A DNA stretch of 64,000 nucleotides, from positions 10,136,194 to 10,200,193 of the forward strand of contig CM039192.1 in assembly GCA_008360975.2 (NCBI GenBank), written 5' to 3'. This stretch comes from Lichenostomus cassidix (lineage: Eukaryota > Chordata > Aves > Passeriformes > Meliphagidae). Positions 1-13,000 of this stretch are shown here, one piece after another. Below the pieces are notes generated by a model. The model was given only the letters and a program-made list of their open reading frames with translations, was not told the origin of the DNA and ran no database searches. The stretch's first letter is position 1. Every line of letters begins with the position of its first letter. The position numbers were made by a program, and so were the translations under genes.

Positions 1-640
1 TAGCAAACATGAACACCCAGTACTCAACGATCTGTTTGTATTTCATCTCTGGTAATTGGAGCAGTATTTCCAGGCTCTTCTGGACTTGTTAAAGGTCACA
101 TTGGCCATGCTGATTTTGCTCATGCAGCAGAACCTCTGCACAATGTGCCATGAGCAAGGTATCTGCTTGACTAACTGGGGCAGCTGGAAGCATGACAGCA
201 GGAAACGGGTCATGGCCGTGCTGTGGGAGCATCCTTGCTTTCCCCAAAGACTCTTTGGAACAACAGGCCATCAGGTGCCCATCAGAACAGTTTTCCAGCT
301 GACTCAGCACACCCTGGCCATGGCCAGGTCACAGGCAAGTTTGTTCTTTGTAATGAAGGGTGACAATTCTGAAGTTGTTGTGCTGTTGCTTTACCCAGGG
401 CCAGGGGACAGTTATATATCCCTATTTTTCATAATGTGTGATTTCCTTGCTTGTTTGCTGAAGACACCACAGCAAGTGTTTGAATTTTATACCAAAGGGG
501 GGATGTGATTTTAAAATAGATGTAATGCAGAACTTAATTTTGAAGGAAGAATGTTTTTTATAGTTCGCTCTCTGGTTGCGCTGCCTACTTCCATTTATGG
601 AATGACTCTTCAAGAGAGAATGGATGACCTTAAAAAAATT
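1..640 (+). other. Unassigned open patch ending in a polypurine stretch
   Basis: One reading frame is open from 56 to 508 (150 codons, + strand) in a patch less AT-rich than its surroundings. Its peptide has a cysteine cluster near residues 28-37 and a hydrophobic stretch near residues 120-135. It ends beside a polypurine run (494-503) followed by TGTGA, an arrangement seen at the polypurine tract and LTR start of endogenous retroviruses. I do not recognise any retroviral protein motif in the frame, and no second LTR copy can be seen because the window begins here. It could equally be a chance frame in non-coding DNA, so it is not called a gene. Confidence 0.15.
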
Positions 641-3600
641 GTAAGGTGATATGTAGATACTGTTTTCCGCAGTTAAAGGTCACCTTGACTTTTAATCTTG
701 ACTGCCATACTTTTCTTCTCATTAAAATATTTGACAAGAATTCTTTGCATGAATGAACAGCACAGAACACCTTAAGACTACTCAATTTTCGCTCGAGGTG
801 TTGCATTGTCGTAATAAATAATTGCACTGGCAGCTAAAAATCATTATCTGGTACACACATTAACAAATAAAATGCACTTTTATACATTTCTTACCTTGAA
901 AAACCCCTTTTTTCTCATGAAGGGATTAAGCAACAGCACTGATTATGTTTCTTAGATTGTTTGGGCTCAAATATCAAATTCCTTGCAATAGTACAGAAAG
1001 AAAAGAATGTTTTCCAAACACTTTGATTCCAAACAATTAAATATTTTTCACTATTGACTTTAATGAGTAATTTCCTATTATGCAACTCTACTCACATTCT
1101 AGTTTGTCAGCTCTTGAAGTGAAATATTTTTCTGAACATTTGTTCTCTTGGTCTGATTTCTTTTATAGGAGCCAACCTAAAAATATGGGGCTATTTTAAC
1201 ATAGAAGCTTTGTTATTCACTATGCCCAGATGTCATTCTGAAACAGAACAAACTCAGGTTTAACTGTCATGAAATCTGACATCATAAATTTTATACCACT
1301 GAATAATAAGCGAAAATGGAAATCACTATGCATAATGCAGAAAGTCTTGTAACTTGACCTTTACGTAAAAGGAATGATTATATGTAAAAAGAGCCTTGTG
1401 AATTAAAAATGTAACTCTTTTCACCTTCTGTAGCTTGAGGGTTGCTATAGGCACTGAGTTTTTATTGTTATTTTTATCCCACTTAACTGAATGCAGTTTC
1501 CAGCACTCAGCTGAGAGGACATGCTGAAGTGGAACAAGGCGAAAATAGGTCAGAAAGTGATTGGCCAGGGCACTTCCCTTGGAAAACCACATGTAATCCC
1601 AGGCACACTGATGAATTTTTTAAATTGTGTATATTTGCCTACAGATCATTAGTATGTTTCAGGAACACAAAGAACTGGCTGACAGTGAGCACCAAAGACC
1701 AAAATACCAAATATTCCAAGTTGCTGTGAAAAGCCTCAGTTCCGAAATTTGTTTAACATCTCTTGACAAGTGCTATTGTTTGTGAAGTAAGTGTTGAAGA
1801 TGCTCTTCGCCAGAAAGATTCATTACTGAAAAGTCTTTTGTCTTTTAATTAGACTGTGGTTTAATTGCAATAAATTTAGGATGCTGATTGCATGAAGGGA
1901 AATATGAGGAATAGATCACACTCATCTCTACTGAGACCTGGGGTCAGTTGGTAAATTGAAAATTGTTACCTAAACTTTTTTTTTCAGTTCAGTAGTTTTC
2001 TTTCAAGACACTAATTTCATTGTATGAATACTGACTGTAATTGAATAAATGTTTGAATATTGCCACCAAGCTGTGAGACTTGAAGAAACTCGTTTCTAAA
2101 CCCATGCGGGGAATTTGTTTGACATAATCAGAACATTTAGATTCATAATTACAGGAAAAAGAGAACTGGTGTTGACTATCAGAAATCACAAGAGAAAAAC
2201 AAATATTTTTGTTGCATGTCTATGTAACATATCACTCATATTACATCTCAACATTGTACATTTCTTCCTAATCTGGAATTAAAAAAGGTATGCTTAGTCT
2301 CAGTCTCAGTCGGCTAAACTGACATTAATATTGGAAATCCCAAACAGCTTTCTGAAGGAACAAGAGTAGGAAACTAGGCTGTGTAACAACGGGATTGACT
2401 TAGATGTAATGCTGATTGTTTTCATAAACACTGTCCAGTCTGACACATCTTTGTCTAATCGCCTCCCCCTTACGCCTTTCCTGAAGGGAATCTTGTCTTT
2501 CCCTCCAGTACGGCTTTGCTCCTTTCTAAATTAGAAACATATCGTAACAGTGCTGTTCTGCTGAATGGCTTTCAGATTCACTGAATAAAACCAAAAAAAG
2601 AAATATGAAAACTGCAAAGCACTGTCTGGCAACATAGAGAGAAGTTAAATCTAAATCAGGTTTTCAATAAAATTGCCAGAGAATCTCTCAATACGAATTT
2701 TATTCACAACAAATACCAGCTATCTCCTCATAGCTAGTTAGTGTTGTGACTTGTGCAGATGTTTGCAAGGACAATTTTATGCTGAAAGCATGGCATTTTA
2801 TTTCTGGTTGCATTTTCAGAAACTGTGTAGTTGTTTCTGATTAAAACATCCCCAAAATTCACAGTTGGGAAGAGATCATGTTTTAAGAACTGCAGATCCC
2901 GAAGTTGCCAGGATTTCTGAGTCTGTTGACTGAAAGAAGCTATGCGTGCCTGTAGTATATAGCAAACCTGCAAATAGCAGGTTTTTTCCTAGCAAAGTGG
3001 TTTTGCATATATGTAGCTTTAAGTCCTTGGGCAGACTGATTAACATCTGTTTGTATGCTTAAAATGACACCCATGCTTATGGGCTTTTTGAATTAAAATA
3101 ATAATGTCATTTCTATGACGTGAACAGTTATAAAATCTCTCTTTTTGTTTTTTGATAGCAAGTTAAAATGTCTCATTTTTTAAATTTCTGAATGGAACAT
3201 GTGTTGGAAAGAGCCCAGAGAAACTCTTTGCAAGCCTTTTCCTGCTGAAGCCCAGCAGCAATCCCTGTGCTCTGCCACGCCGTGCGATGCTGGATGGCAG
3301 CCGAAGGGGCTGTGACAGTGATCCTTAAACTGCCACATATGGCACACAGGCTAAATGAAGTACTGTACATCTTTGTCCTGTCAGATGCTTTCCTTCGAAA
3401 CATGTCACTGGATCAAAGTCAAATATGTACTCTTAAGAAGGTTTTTTTTTCCCCTGAATAGAACACCATATCGTATTAAGGAGCTCTGTAAGTTAAGGGA
3501 TGATGACAGAGTTTAGCAGTTCATACCCTTAGAGCAGCCTTGTGAATAAAGGCAAGCTTTGGGACCTCTCCTATTCTATGTGCCTGATCTTATACCTGTC

Positions 3601-5880
3601 AAATATGTTATGTTAAGGGTGTCTGCAGTTGGCCATGCCTCGCTGCCATTAAGCAAGGCTAGCCTAAGGAGATGATAACATTTTGTATCTGTTTGCAAAG
3701 ATTTAAATCTTCTCAGTAGGGAGGGAGCTTACTAAAGCAATAATTGACTTACTAGTGGGTATCAGAGAGGTAAACCAAACTAACAGGTCTGCACGCTTGT
3801 TTTACCAGCCACTAGTCATCATCTTGTTTAAAAAATATGTCACAATTAGGTATCTTCCCTTATTTTACTTTTCCATTGGGTACTATACTGCTTTCATCTC
3901 CATCTGCCAATTTGCCAGGGTCAGTCTAAAATTAATCCAAGTCAGTGCTATTGCCATCTTGAACAATACTAATGAATTTTCCATAAGTAAGATTGCTACC
4001 AAAATACTACTGGTGAATGTTTTCTACATCACAAGACAGTCTGGAGGGAGATATGTATTCATCACCATGGAAACATGAGGTTCATTTTAAGTAGTTTTGA
4101 GTTTATTATTAAACCAGCTTCAGTCACGGCTGTTGGTTCTGTTGTGCAACTTGCTTTTCTTAACTAAAGGCACTTTGGACATAATCATGGCTGGTTCTAA
4201 ATCCTGAACCAAATATGTCATTTAGCTCTCAAAAAATTTCTGACATCTAGAAAAAGCATCCTACTTGTTGAGCTCACTCCTTCTGTTCTAAGTGAGGACC
4301 CTATATGTGTGGCTGATTTACTTCTCAAGCACTTTGCCAGTTGTATTTCCCTTGTCTTGGGAAAAATAAGATAATTTCTCTATAATTTCTGGAGCTAAAG
4401 CAGTGAGCTGTGTCATAACAGACAGATGGAAGCTTATGTGCATAAGCTGTCACTTTTAGCCATTGCTAATACCATAATGATCGACTCTAACATGATTTCA
4501 CCAAAATCATGGAGTGGTTAAGTTGAATTTCAGCATTACTACGGGAATATCTCTTGGCAGAGTCAGATTGTTCTCCTGCAGATTATTCCTTATAGGAGGT
4601 TTAACTTGGTATGTGAAGAACTGGTTGACTAGCAGGTGTACTAAAAGTTGTGTTATAGGGATGTGCATCTTTGATGTCACAGGGTAACAAAATGTACCTC
4701 AAAACTTTGACTTTTTTTGTGAAAAGTACGAGGAGGGTTTTTTAACTGAAAAGCCACCTTGATGTGTTCATAGCCATTAAGAATATGAGAAACAGAAAGA
4801 TAGATATAGGGTTTGGTAATGAGAGGCAGCCTCAGTATCTGTCTTCAAAATATTCAGACTCTTTTTAATGATCCCTTAGTATAACTCCTAGAAGGTGAAG
4901 GAGAAATTTCCATGCAACCACAGCTCCTTGATGGTTACATTGCTTACTCACTGCTGACATCAGACAAATTCAGGGCAGAAACCTGAAAGGTGAAAGCCTT
5001 TGTACTCTTCTCCCTAATCTTTTAATCCATTCATATTCTTTGACCTCCTGTATTAGGCCTCTCTTATTAAATCCACCTGGGCATGGTAGATTGCTTTCCT
5101 CTCCAGAAGAAAGGAGAAGAGCTGTTTATGAAAGTAAAGGCAAAGAGGACTGGTAAAAGAAAATGAATGCTGTGTGTGAAACTCTATAGGAGTTTTTCTG
5201 ATAACCTGGGGCTCTTATTTGAGGGGAGGTTGAGGGGTGGCTTCTGCGTGCAAAGTTGTATTTTCATTTTCAAATACTTTGTTTTGTCTGTTTCTTTGTT
5301 GTGGCTATTGATGGTTAGCAGTAAGGTCTCCTACAGGCTGAAATGTAATATTTCCCTTCTGGGGATTTGGTGTCTTGGGGCTCCAGTAGAAAATTTCAAT
5401 AGAAAATTTAATTTCAGCAACAGTAAATGGAGAGAGAGGCCCTACCAAAAGGGGCTGTCCATTACCAGGTAGAGTTGTCTGTGATCATGGGCTGTCTTGA
5501 TTTGATGTGACTAACCAGCCAGAAAAAAATTTTATGTAAATAATATATTTGGAAAAGTTCATTTCAGAAAAGACTAATGAGTGGCTTTTTCCCTAGAAGG
5601 GAGCAGCTGAATAATGGCACTACACAGTAACAGAAATTAAATAGAAATATATGTTTGGTAATTTTTGACTTGTGATTACTTACTCTAGTCAATAATAAAC
5701 TGGGATTTTGGTAGATGCAGGACTACATGCAAACACTTCTCATCCTGTTTGTGATAAAAGAGATTATATATCAAATTTTGGGTATGTTTTTGTGTTAAGA
5801 GGCTGAGATGAGCACTTAGGGTAGGTTTTTGAGTGACCTCCTTTAAGTATGTTCTAAAAGGGTCAAGAGAAATGATATAC
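641..5880. other. AT-rich non-coding stretch, nothing assigned
   Basis: No coding region or RNA gene is supported here. Open frames such as 3173-3403 (-), 3267-3461 (+), 3755-4078 (+) and 5167-5472 (+) are short, overlap one another on opposite strands or stand alone, and show no recognisable domain. A short iteration of the 6-mer AGTCTC (about 2.7 copies) lies at 2296-2311. The sequence is otherwise ordinary AT-rich intergenic or intronic DNA. Confidence 0.6.
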
Positions 5881-6540
5881 ACTATGTTTAAATGTCACAC
5901 ACCCCCACCCCCTGAACTCTGCAACATTCTTTAGTCCCTGCGGGTTTCACACAGCTGCTTTCTCTCCAGCAGGATAAGGGTAAGTGTGTGATGCCTCTCC
6001 TGGAGATGTCTGTTCAACATGGTGGCATTCCCTCATCTTCCTTTGAGTGAGCTGTTGGACATCTCCCCTTCTGCTCGAGTGATTCCACATATCTCCTGTG
6101 TGAAGTGTTCAGGGCACTCAGGATCCTGTTTGGCACTTAGTTCCCCCCATATCACAGCCCTGAGGCTGCTGTGGTGTTTGTTGACCCCTCATGTTGGTGG
6201 CTATTTCACACAGCAGAAAGCAATTTCTTACTCTGAGTTGTGGATTGCTTCTGGGTGGTGCTTGGGGCCAGCAGCATCGAGCAGTGAAAGCCACAGAGAC
6301 GAGGAGAGGCACAATTTTGGCTGTTGGAGGAGGTGGCGTTGCCCAGGGGAATGTGGGGGTCAGGCTGGGCCATACAGGTGGGTGCTGTAGGACAATGAAG
6401 GGCAGACTCTTCCATGTGGGCTGTCATTACAGGCTGGTAAACACCACCAGTTCAGTTTCATGTCTTGTCCTTAAAGGACGAGAAGAATGTACTTTCCCAT
6501 TGGTGTATTTGTGGTGAGGGATAGCAGTGGCTGCTCAGTT
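5881..6540. other. GC-richer non-coding patch
   Basis: A C-rich run of two five-C blocks sits near 5902-5912, followed by sequence less AT-rich than either flank. Frames at 6019-6390 (+), 6191-6517 (+), 6118-6312 (-) and 6206-6427 (-) overlap across both strands. That is what chance opening in GC-richer DNA looks like, and none resembles a known protein. Confidence 0.4.
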
Positions 6541-7320
6541 TAAGCCTGAACAGATCATCATGGTTCATATGAAAACCCAGTGCCAGAATATTGCTTACCT
6601 CATGCATCTCTAAAATAACACAGGAGATTTCTAGGAAATGCAAAGCATAGAAATAAACAAGTAATAAGTATGTGGCTGGCACTCCTAATGGGGGGAGCCA
6701 ATCTACATTAAAAAAGAGCTTTTCTGCTTGTTTAGACAACAGTGCTTAACCCTGAACAAATATTTAGCTACATTATATTCAGTGGTATTTCTTTTTTTTT
6801 AATGAATGGAGTTATTTGCATATCTATTTTGCTGAAGCTTGGGATTCTCTGCTGTGGAAACATCCCCTTCTGCCATGAGTGAAATGCCTTTCACCAAGAC
6901 ACCAGCAGTACGGAACTGCTTTTTGTCCTAGAATTCCTTTCCTGAAATTTTCCAGGTCAAGTTTGTAGTCTCCCCTACAAAGCTTGGTGCCAATAAATCT
7001 AATCCTTATTTCATTTGATAAACAGAAGTTGTAGCACTACATGTCTCCGTATTTTGCACTTGGCTGGGAATCTGTCTTGCGCTTCTCCTGCCCTCACCCC
7101 TCCCTTCTGCAACTGTCGGGTTATATTTAAATGCCAAAAAAACAGAATTAGTTTTGCACATCAACGCTGACTTATAAGGCTATTTGAAGTTAAAGCTCTT
7201 TGCCAGTTTCCATTTTCTTCACAGTGTTCCCTTCCGCTTTGGGTTTGAAGAAGGAGAAAAAAAAAAGAAAAAGTTATTTAACAAAACTTGATCTGTTTGA
7301 AACTGCAAAGTCCAGGCTGT
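6541..7320. other. AT-rich non-coding stretch, nothing seen
   Basis: No repeat, gene or strong motif was recognised. Short poly-T (about 6792-6800) and A-rich runs (about 7257-7272) are present. Confidence 0.5.
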
Positions 7321-7900
7321 CCTTCCTGTGCTACCACAGACAGCATGAGAAATGAAGGCTGAAGGGCTCGGCCGATTTCAGGAAAAAAATGCCCCAAAAA
7401 GGTCAGGAAGAAATGGGAGCCTTTTCATTTTGTGCTCCCCGGGTGATATTCAATAACTCTTTTGGTCTTTATACTGTAGGACGTAGGCTCATTTGCTCAA
7501 TTTGGGGTGACAGCAGCGTGTTTTGTCAGAACATAGCTGGAGTTTTAAATGAGGACGGCATTCTGAGGCAGTAGGAAACATCCTTTATCTTAGCAACAGG
7601 AGGGCATGGAAATGCAAGTTTTTTTGGCAGCAGTCGTATAAATCTAGTGTTTTTGAGGGGCTGACCCGGGCTGTGTGGAAGGAGCGCTCAGCTTTCCTTT
7701 GACGGTGTGATTTCCTGCTCCACGGTGGAGAACTTGTCTGGACGGGGTCCTGAAGAAAGCCTACATCAATTACTTGAAAGGAAATCAACTCTGTCTCCAA
7801 ATGCTTGGCAGCAGGAATATTCATTGTTAAGGGGGTTATAAATATATATATGTATACACGCACACAGTCTAACAAACTCTCTTCCATTTTCAAACATCTG
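7321..7900. promoter_or_regulatory. Candidate conserved non-coding element
   Basis: Base composition is balanced and several CpGs are retained (about 7371-7375, 7439-7443, 7480, 7516, 7668-7735), while the flanks are AT-rich and CpG-poor. CpG normally decays in neutral vertebrate DNA, so retention hints at selection or low methylation. Both strands contain small open frames (7389-7574 + and 7585-7893 -) without recognisable domains. A TA/CA-rich microsatellite-like tail closes the block at about 7838-7866. A regulatory role is inferred only. Confidence 0.3.
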
Positions 7901-8600
7901 CTGTTACAGTGACACCCACTACCCCCTGTACTTTAACTTCTGTCAGTGCTGCCTTTGTGTAAGGCTTTTTCCAAGGACCTTATAACTTTCCTGAAAAAAA
8001 TAATTCTTGGACTTCAACAGAAAATGTAGGATCTTACTTTGAAAGCTTATTTTCAGATAAAATAAGTTTGGTTTTGTTTTTTTAACTCTTTCATATGGTC
8101 AGAAATAAATAAGAAGAAATCTGTTCTCAACTGAGAATGTTAAATTTAATTTTTTTTCCTGGTTCACTGAGGTCAAGTATATTCTAATTTATATCCCCTT
8201 GAATTTTTTTTCTTTCAAGGCTCTGCCATGAATGTAAGAGTCTTTGGGTAGTTTAGAAAATATAAAAATGATGAAGTGATATCTCTTTGGAAAGCTGCTG
8301 CTGTGTAGTAACTCTTAAGCAGCTGTTACATCTTTTGTGTCAATAATCCTTAAATTAAAGAGTCATTAAGCACTCAGTTACATGATAGATCGTAATGGCT
8401 CAGTGTAAACCTATTGTGTAAATCTGTAGAGAGAAGCCTTTTGTTTGCGCAAAGCATAATTCAGAGCAAGAGGAGTGCCTAAATATGTACGTACATGGGA
8501 CTTTCTAATGCCTCTTAATGACTCATTAGAATGTGTTTTATAGAAAATTGATACATTTCTTTTTATTCTTTTCTATTTAAGCAAAAGAAAACATGTACAG
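7901..8600. other. AT-rich non-coding stretch, nothing seen
   Basis: Poly-T runs and AT-rich sequence with no gene, repeat family or motif that I can support. Confidence 0.5.
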
Positions 8601-10070
8601 TTTTAACATTTTTGTGGTTCTTTGACCCTTTCAAGCTTTTGGATCAAAGCTCTACAACTTTTTTTTACTTTTTCCTCTTCTTCCCATAGTGCCCAGCACA
8701 GGGGGCTGGGACCTGGCTGTACTTCCTTGATTGTATCACCATAAAAATGGAATACACCACACCACCAAAAGAAGAAAGGGGAGTGAAATCCCCCTGAAAG
8801 GAAAAAGGAGTGGAGTAGGCAGTGCTCATATGGGATGTTTTGCTGGGAAATCACATGTGAAATGGTGGCAGAGCCATGTGTTGGTGAGAGGTGCCTCCTG
8901 TGCTAGTGGGGTGGTGGCTCCGTGCTGGTGGTGGTTCCGTGCTCCCTCAGAGGGGACAAACGACTGAGTGCACATGTTGTGACGTGCTGCAGATCAGCAC
9001 TCGTATATCTGAGCCTCATACCAGCAGCCTGGCCTTGGCCCGGACAGCTGCCTGTGCCCAGCAGTGGCTGGCCAGCCTGGGTGAGGTGAGGCAGGGCTGT
9101 GGGAACACGCCAGATAACTCTGCCTGCCCCACCAATGGCCTCATTTTCGTGCATTCCCTCCCATCTCCATCCTCTCATACGTATTTCAAAACTGTCCCAG
9201 ACCGTATATGCCTTGGAGAAAGATTAATTTTCAATGTAACACCCACAGAGAAATTCATGTCCAAAATATGTTCTTCTTATGCCAAAAGAAGAACAATAAA
9301 TGACTGGGAAGAAGGGAAAATACATTTCCAGACTAGACAAAACCCATCTCCTGTCCTCCTCTAAGCAAAACCACATTGCTGTTGCTGTTTCCTGCAGATA
9401 TTAGGGAGAGAAAGTGTCAACAAGGAATGGGTCTCACCAGGAGACTGGTGCTGGAGTGAAGGGAATTGCACTCCTACAGTGATTTTTGAGTGATCTGAAG
9501 ACCCCTTGTAAAGGCAAGGGGTCAGTGCCTGGAGCAAAGAATGGTGAATTGCTCAGCCAGGTTCAAGTCCTGTTGGTTGTTGGTCTGGAGAGTCAAAGAT
9601 GGACAATAGCAGAAGCCAATTTCAGCTCTTGGTGGGGAAAGGCACAGAACCTGGCACCAGGATGGTGTGTTGGAGTGGTCTGGCTCCTGGGAAGGCCAGG
9701 GTCTTCCCAGCTCCTGCATTTTCACAGTGCTTGCTGCTTTGGGGGCTTTCCCAGAGTGCCCTCCCAGCAGGGGTAAAGCCTTGGGAGGATGTGCAGGGGT
9801 CTGCAGGAGCTGTCAGAGAGCCACCCTGCTTTGCTGAAAAGACTGGAGTGTGCCTGAAAACGGTTTCAGTCCTCGAATTATTGTATAAAAGGGGATGGTT
9901 CCTGACTGCCTCCACTTTAAAATCAGAGATTCAAGGAGAGGAAGCCAGGGAAGAAGTCTCTGGAGGTCTCAAAGTGGCAGAGCCGGGAATGACAGCCACT
10001 TATCCTGACTTCCAGTTCCCTGCTTTCTTCCTGCTTGCTCCCTTCCCAGAGCACTGGTGAAGACAGCTCC
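8601..10070. other. GC-richer non-coding patch with many chance frames
   Basis: This block is clearly less AT-rich than its neighbours and carries overlapping open frames on both strands: 8891-9364 +, 8903-9178 -, 9486-9776 +, 9599-10060 + and 9622-9915 -. None shows a domain, and competing frames overlap. A TATA-like word (TATAAAAGG, 9884-9892) occurs without a recognisable initiator or a downstream gene. The block could be an unannotated lncRNA exon, an old pseudogene beyond recognition, or plain intergenic DNA. Confidence 0.35.
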
Positions 10071-13000
10071 ATCAGTGCTGGTTAGACAGAATTCTACGGA
10101 ATAGATCCAAAACTCATTTTTGGCCAAAATTGTTTAATGACAGCCTATCTGTAATATTTCCATTTTGCAGATATATCCATGTTCATGACAGGATAACCAT
10201 GGGATACTCATGGGATGCTATTTTCAAGCATTTTATTTTTTAATTTTTTTTTTAACTGGACAAGGAAAATTCATTTGGTTTTTCTGTTTTACAGGGAGGC
10301 TAACTAGCGCTTGGGATTTTTCAGTGGTGGATGTTATTTTTTTTAAATGTGCAAAGAAATGTTGCTCTACACCAGCATCTGTTTTAAGTTAGTTCTTGAC
10401 CTAGTAAAAAAACTTCATTCATTACGTGGACAAATTGCTGATATCCAAATATTTTATTTGATTAATTGACTGAAGGCAAACTTTTTCTTCTAAATAGTAC
10501 AGTTTTTCTTTAAAAGGAGCACCACAAAGTGCGAGTGGATTTTGAGTAATCAGAATGTTTAGTGAAGCAAAGTTTCCCTACTCTTTATTAATATATTTAT
10601 CACATGCATAGTTTAGCTTACAGAGACTCTCTGTAGTCATAATTTATGTAAATATGAATTTTATTTTGTGTAACACCTCTAAAGTAATCACTTTTCTTGC
10701 CATTTGATGCTCTCTCCATTAGACACTTAATTTCCACTTTGTTTTTCAATCGGAGTTGTTGTGACTCCTTGAAAAGCATGAAATCTCTAAATTATGAAAT
10801 CCAAGCACTCTGCTTTGAGCCCCTGATGCCAAGGAAACGATTTGAATGCACAAAATTAGAAAAACATACACAGAATAGTTGTTTAAAATTCACAGCTGTC
10901 AACATGGAGTGTTTTGTGTGAGAGAAAGAATGTCGGGAAGGCTGAGTTCCCCAACTCTCCACAGATGGATTGGCTCTCCCTGCCTTCTCCCTGGGCATTG
11001 TCTGGAGGCTGCTGCAGGGATCCATTTGCATGGCAGCACAAAGGTCCTCTGTTGGAGCCCCTGCCCAACATCTCCCCAGGCTTTCCCTTTAAAGGGGCCT
11101 TCCTGTCCACAGTGGCACAGTTTTTCCTGCTCTGCTCTTTAGGAACAGACAGAAATCTGGTGTTTTCAGTAAGATTGCAGCACAGAGTGCAGGTTTGAGT
11201 TAGAATGAAGCTGCTGGAAGATATGGGGGTTCTGACTTTAAAGAGTTATTGAAGAAAAGCTGTGTTGGAGCAACAGTGGTTGTTCATATTATTGGGGGTA
11301 TTCGGATTGCTACCTTTTTATTTATGCTGTATGACATGACGGAAATGGTATCACTGAACATCAAGTATCAGAATATGTAATTTTGTATGCTAATTATAGC
11401 CTGAGTTTTCCCACCAACACTGAGGAAAATGAATTATTTATCATTTTATTCTGCTTCAAAAGTCATAAAGCACCTTTAAAAACAAACAACTGAATAAACC
11501 TGATTACAAATGTCTCTGAGAGTCTGATCTATTATAATTAAATTTTAGGTGGAAGTACAGCTATATTTTTTAATAAATATTATCCTCTGCTAATAATTAG
11601 TTATAGTCAATTTTTCTTCTTCCTATTTCAGTAATATTCTGTGGCTTTTATAACAATAGGGGTTCTGCAAGGAGTAAATCTAGGGCACTGGAATTTTGTT
11701 CTGCAAATCTTAGGGTAGAAATTTGTGGAGAAACTGAGCTCTGCCTTCTCTTTTTTTTTTTTTTGCAGAGACGCCAACTTCTATTACAATAGCCAAAGGT
11801 TTGTCAGCATTTCCAAAGGGCTGTTTTCAGAGATTTACACCTTGTTGTAGGCTGAAACTTGGCAAACAGGCTTGCATGCCTGAAGGGATTTACTGTTTAA
11901 CATGTCTGAATATTAACATGATTAAGCAAAAAATTGGATGACTTTATTAACCATAACTTGATTAAAGGGTGATTAGTCATTTATATGTTTGAGAATAACA
12001 GCCTTCTGCATTTGGTGCAGCAGGAAGGAGTTTTTGCTGTTCGAGGTTCTTTTGCTTTTGTTCAGAGCACATTTAGTTTCCAGCAGTGCATCCTGCATGC
12101 AGGGAGCAAAGCTTGAGCTCACATTAAAACCTGACACACTTATTTTTTACACATATATCACCCCAAGCACATAAAACTGATCCAAAGATATTTTTTGTAT
12201 TTTCAAGCCACAAGACTTGGCTAATATAGAGAAATTTTCTCAGAAAAAGGAAAAGTGTTTGCATGAGAGAAGTGTTTTCCTCGGCTTGCAGATGCTTATG
12301 CAAATACACATAAACATCCACAGCGGTCACTTGGAGAAGTGCAGCATTGAGGGGAGCTGAAGAAAGAGCCCAGGCTGCTGCTTTGACCTCTGCACCAGGA
12401 AGGTTTTGCACTAACGAAATTATATCTGGTACTGCAGCAATTTACATTATTAGTGAGGGTGCAGAAAAATACAAGGGTTCTCATGAAAAAGGTTTGGTTT
12501 TTTAATCTGATGGCAAATTTGATCCATTTTAGTAATATTATATTTTGCATGACATACTTTTGGACTGCATGGCTCCCAGCTCAGTGACAGGAAGGCATGT
12601 TTTGCCATTAACTTCAAGAGTACCAAACGTATGTTGTGTTTTTTTGTTTTCAGTGCCAGGAGACAGAGGTTAATAAAGATCTTCAGAGACATAGCAAAGC
12701 AACAACAAGTCAATACAAAACCTGAAAGACACTTACTCCCTAAAAATATGAAGTAAAAAAATTGCAGTTAAAGCCTAGTGAAATTATTGTTTCAGTGGTT
12801 AAAACCAGACTAATTTAGAATCTCAATCTCAAGAAATAAACAATGAAGCTAAGTAATTTAATAAAAGTAACTGCTGAGAAAGACACTGTATTGATAAATT
12901 TTATCATTACATGTGCCATTGAATTTTAATTAGAATTTAGCTATCTTACATAGCAATTAACTCAAATGAGAATTCCACACAAAGTGCTCTAGAAAAGGAG

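Noticed and set aside
8683..8705. CTCF-like AGGGGGC core
   Set aside because: Only the central seven bases fit; the flanking consensus positions disagree.
8891..9364. 157-codon plus-strand frame
   Set aside because: Lies in a GC-richer patch open in several frames on both strands; no known protein resemblance.
9884..9892. TATAAAAGG as a TATA box
   Set aside because: Isolated word; no initiator, first exon or downstream gene.
11751..11768. Poly-T followed by GCAG as a splice acceptor
   Set aside because: No open exon, donor or conserved-looking coding sequence follows.
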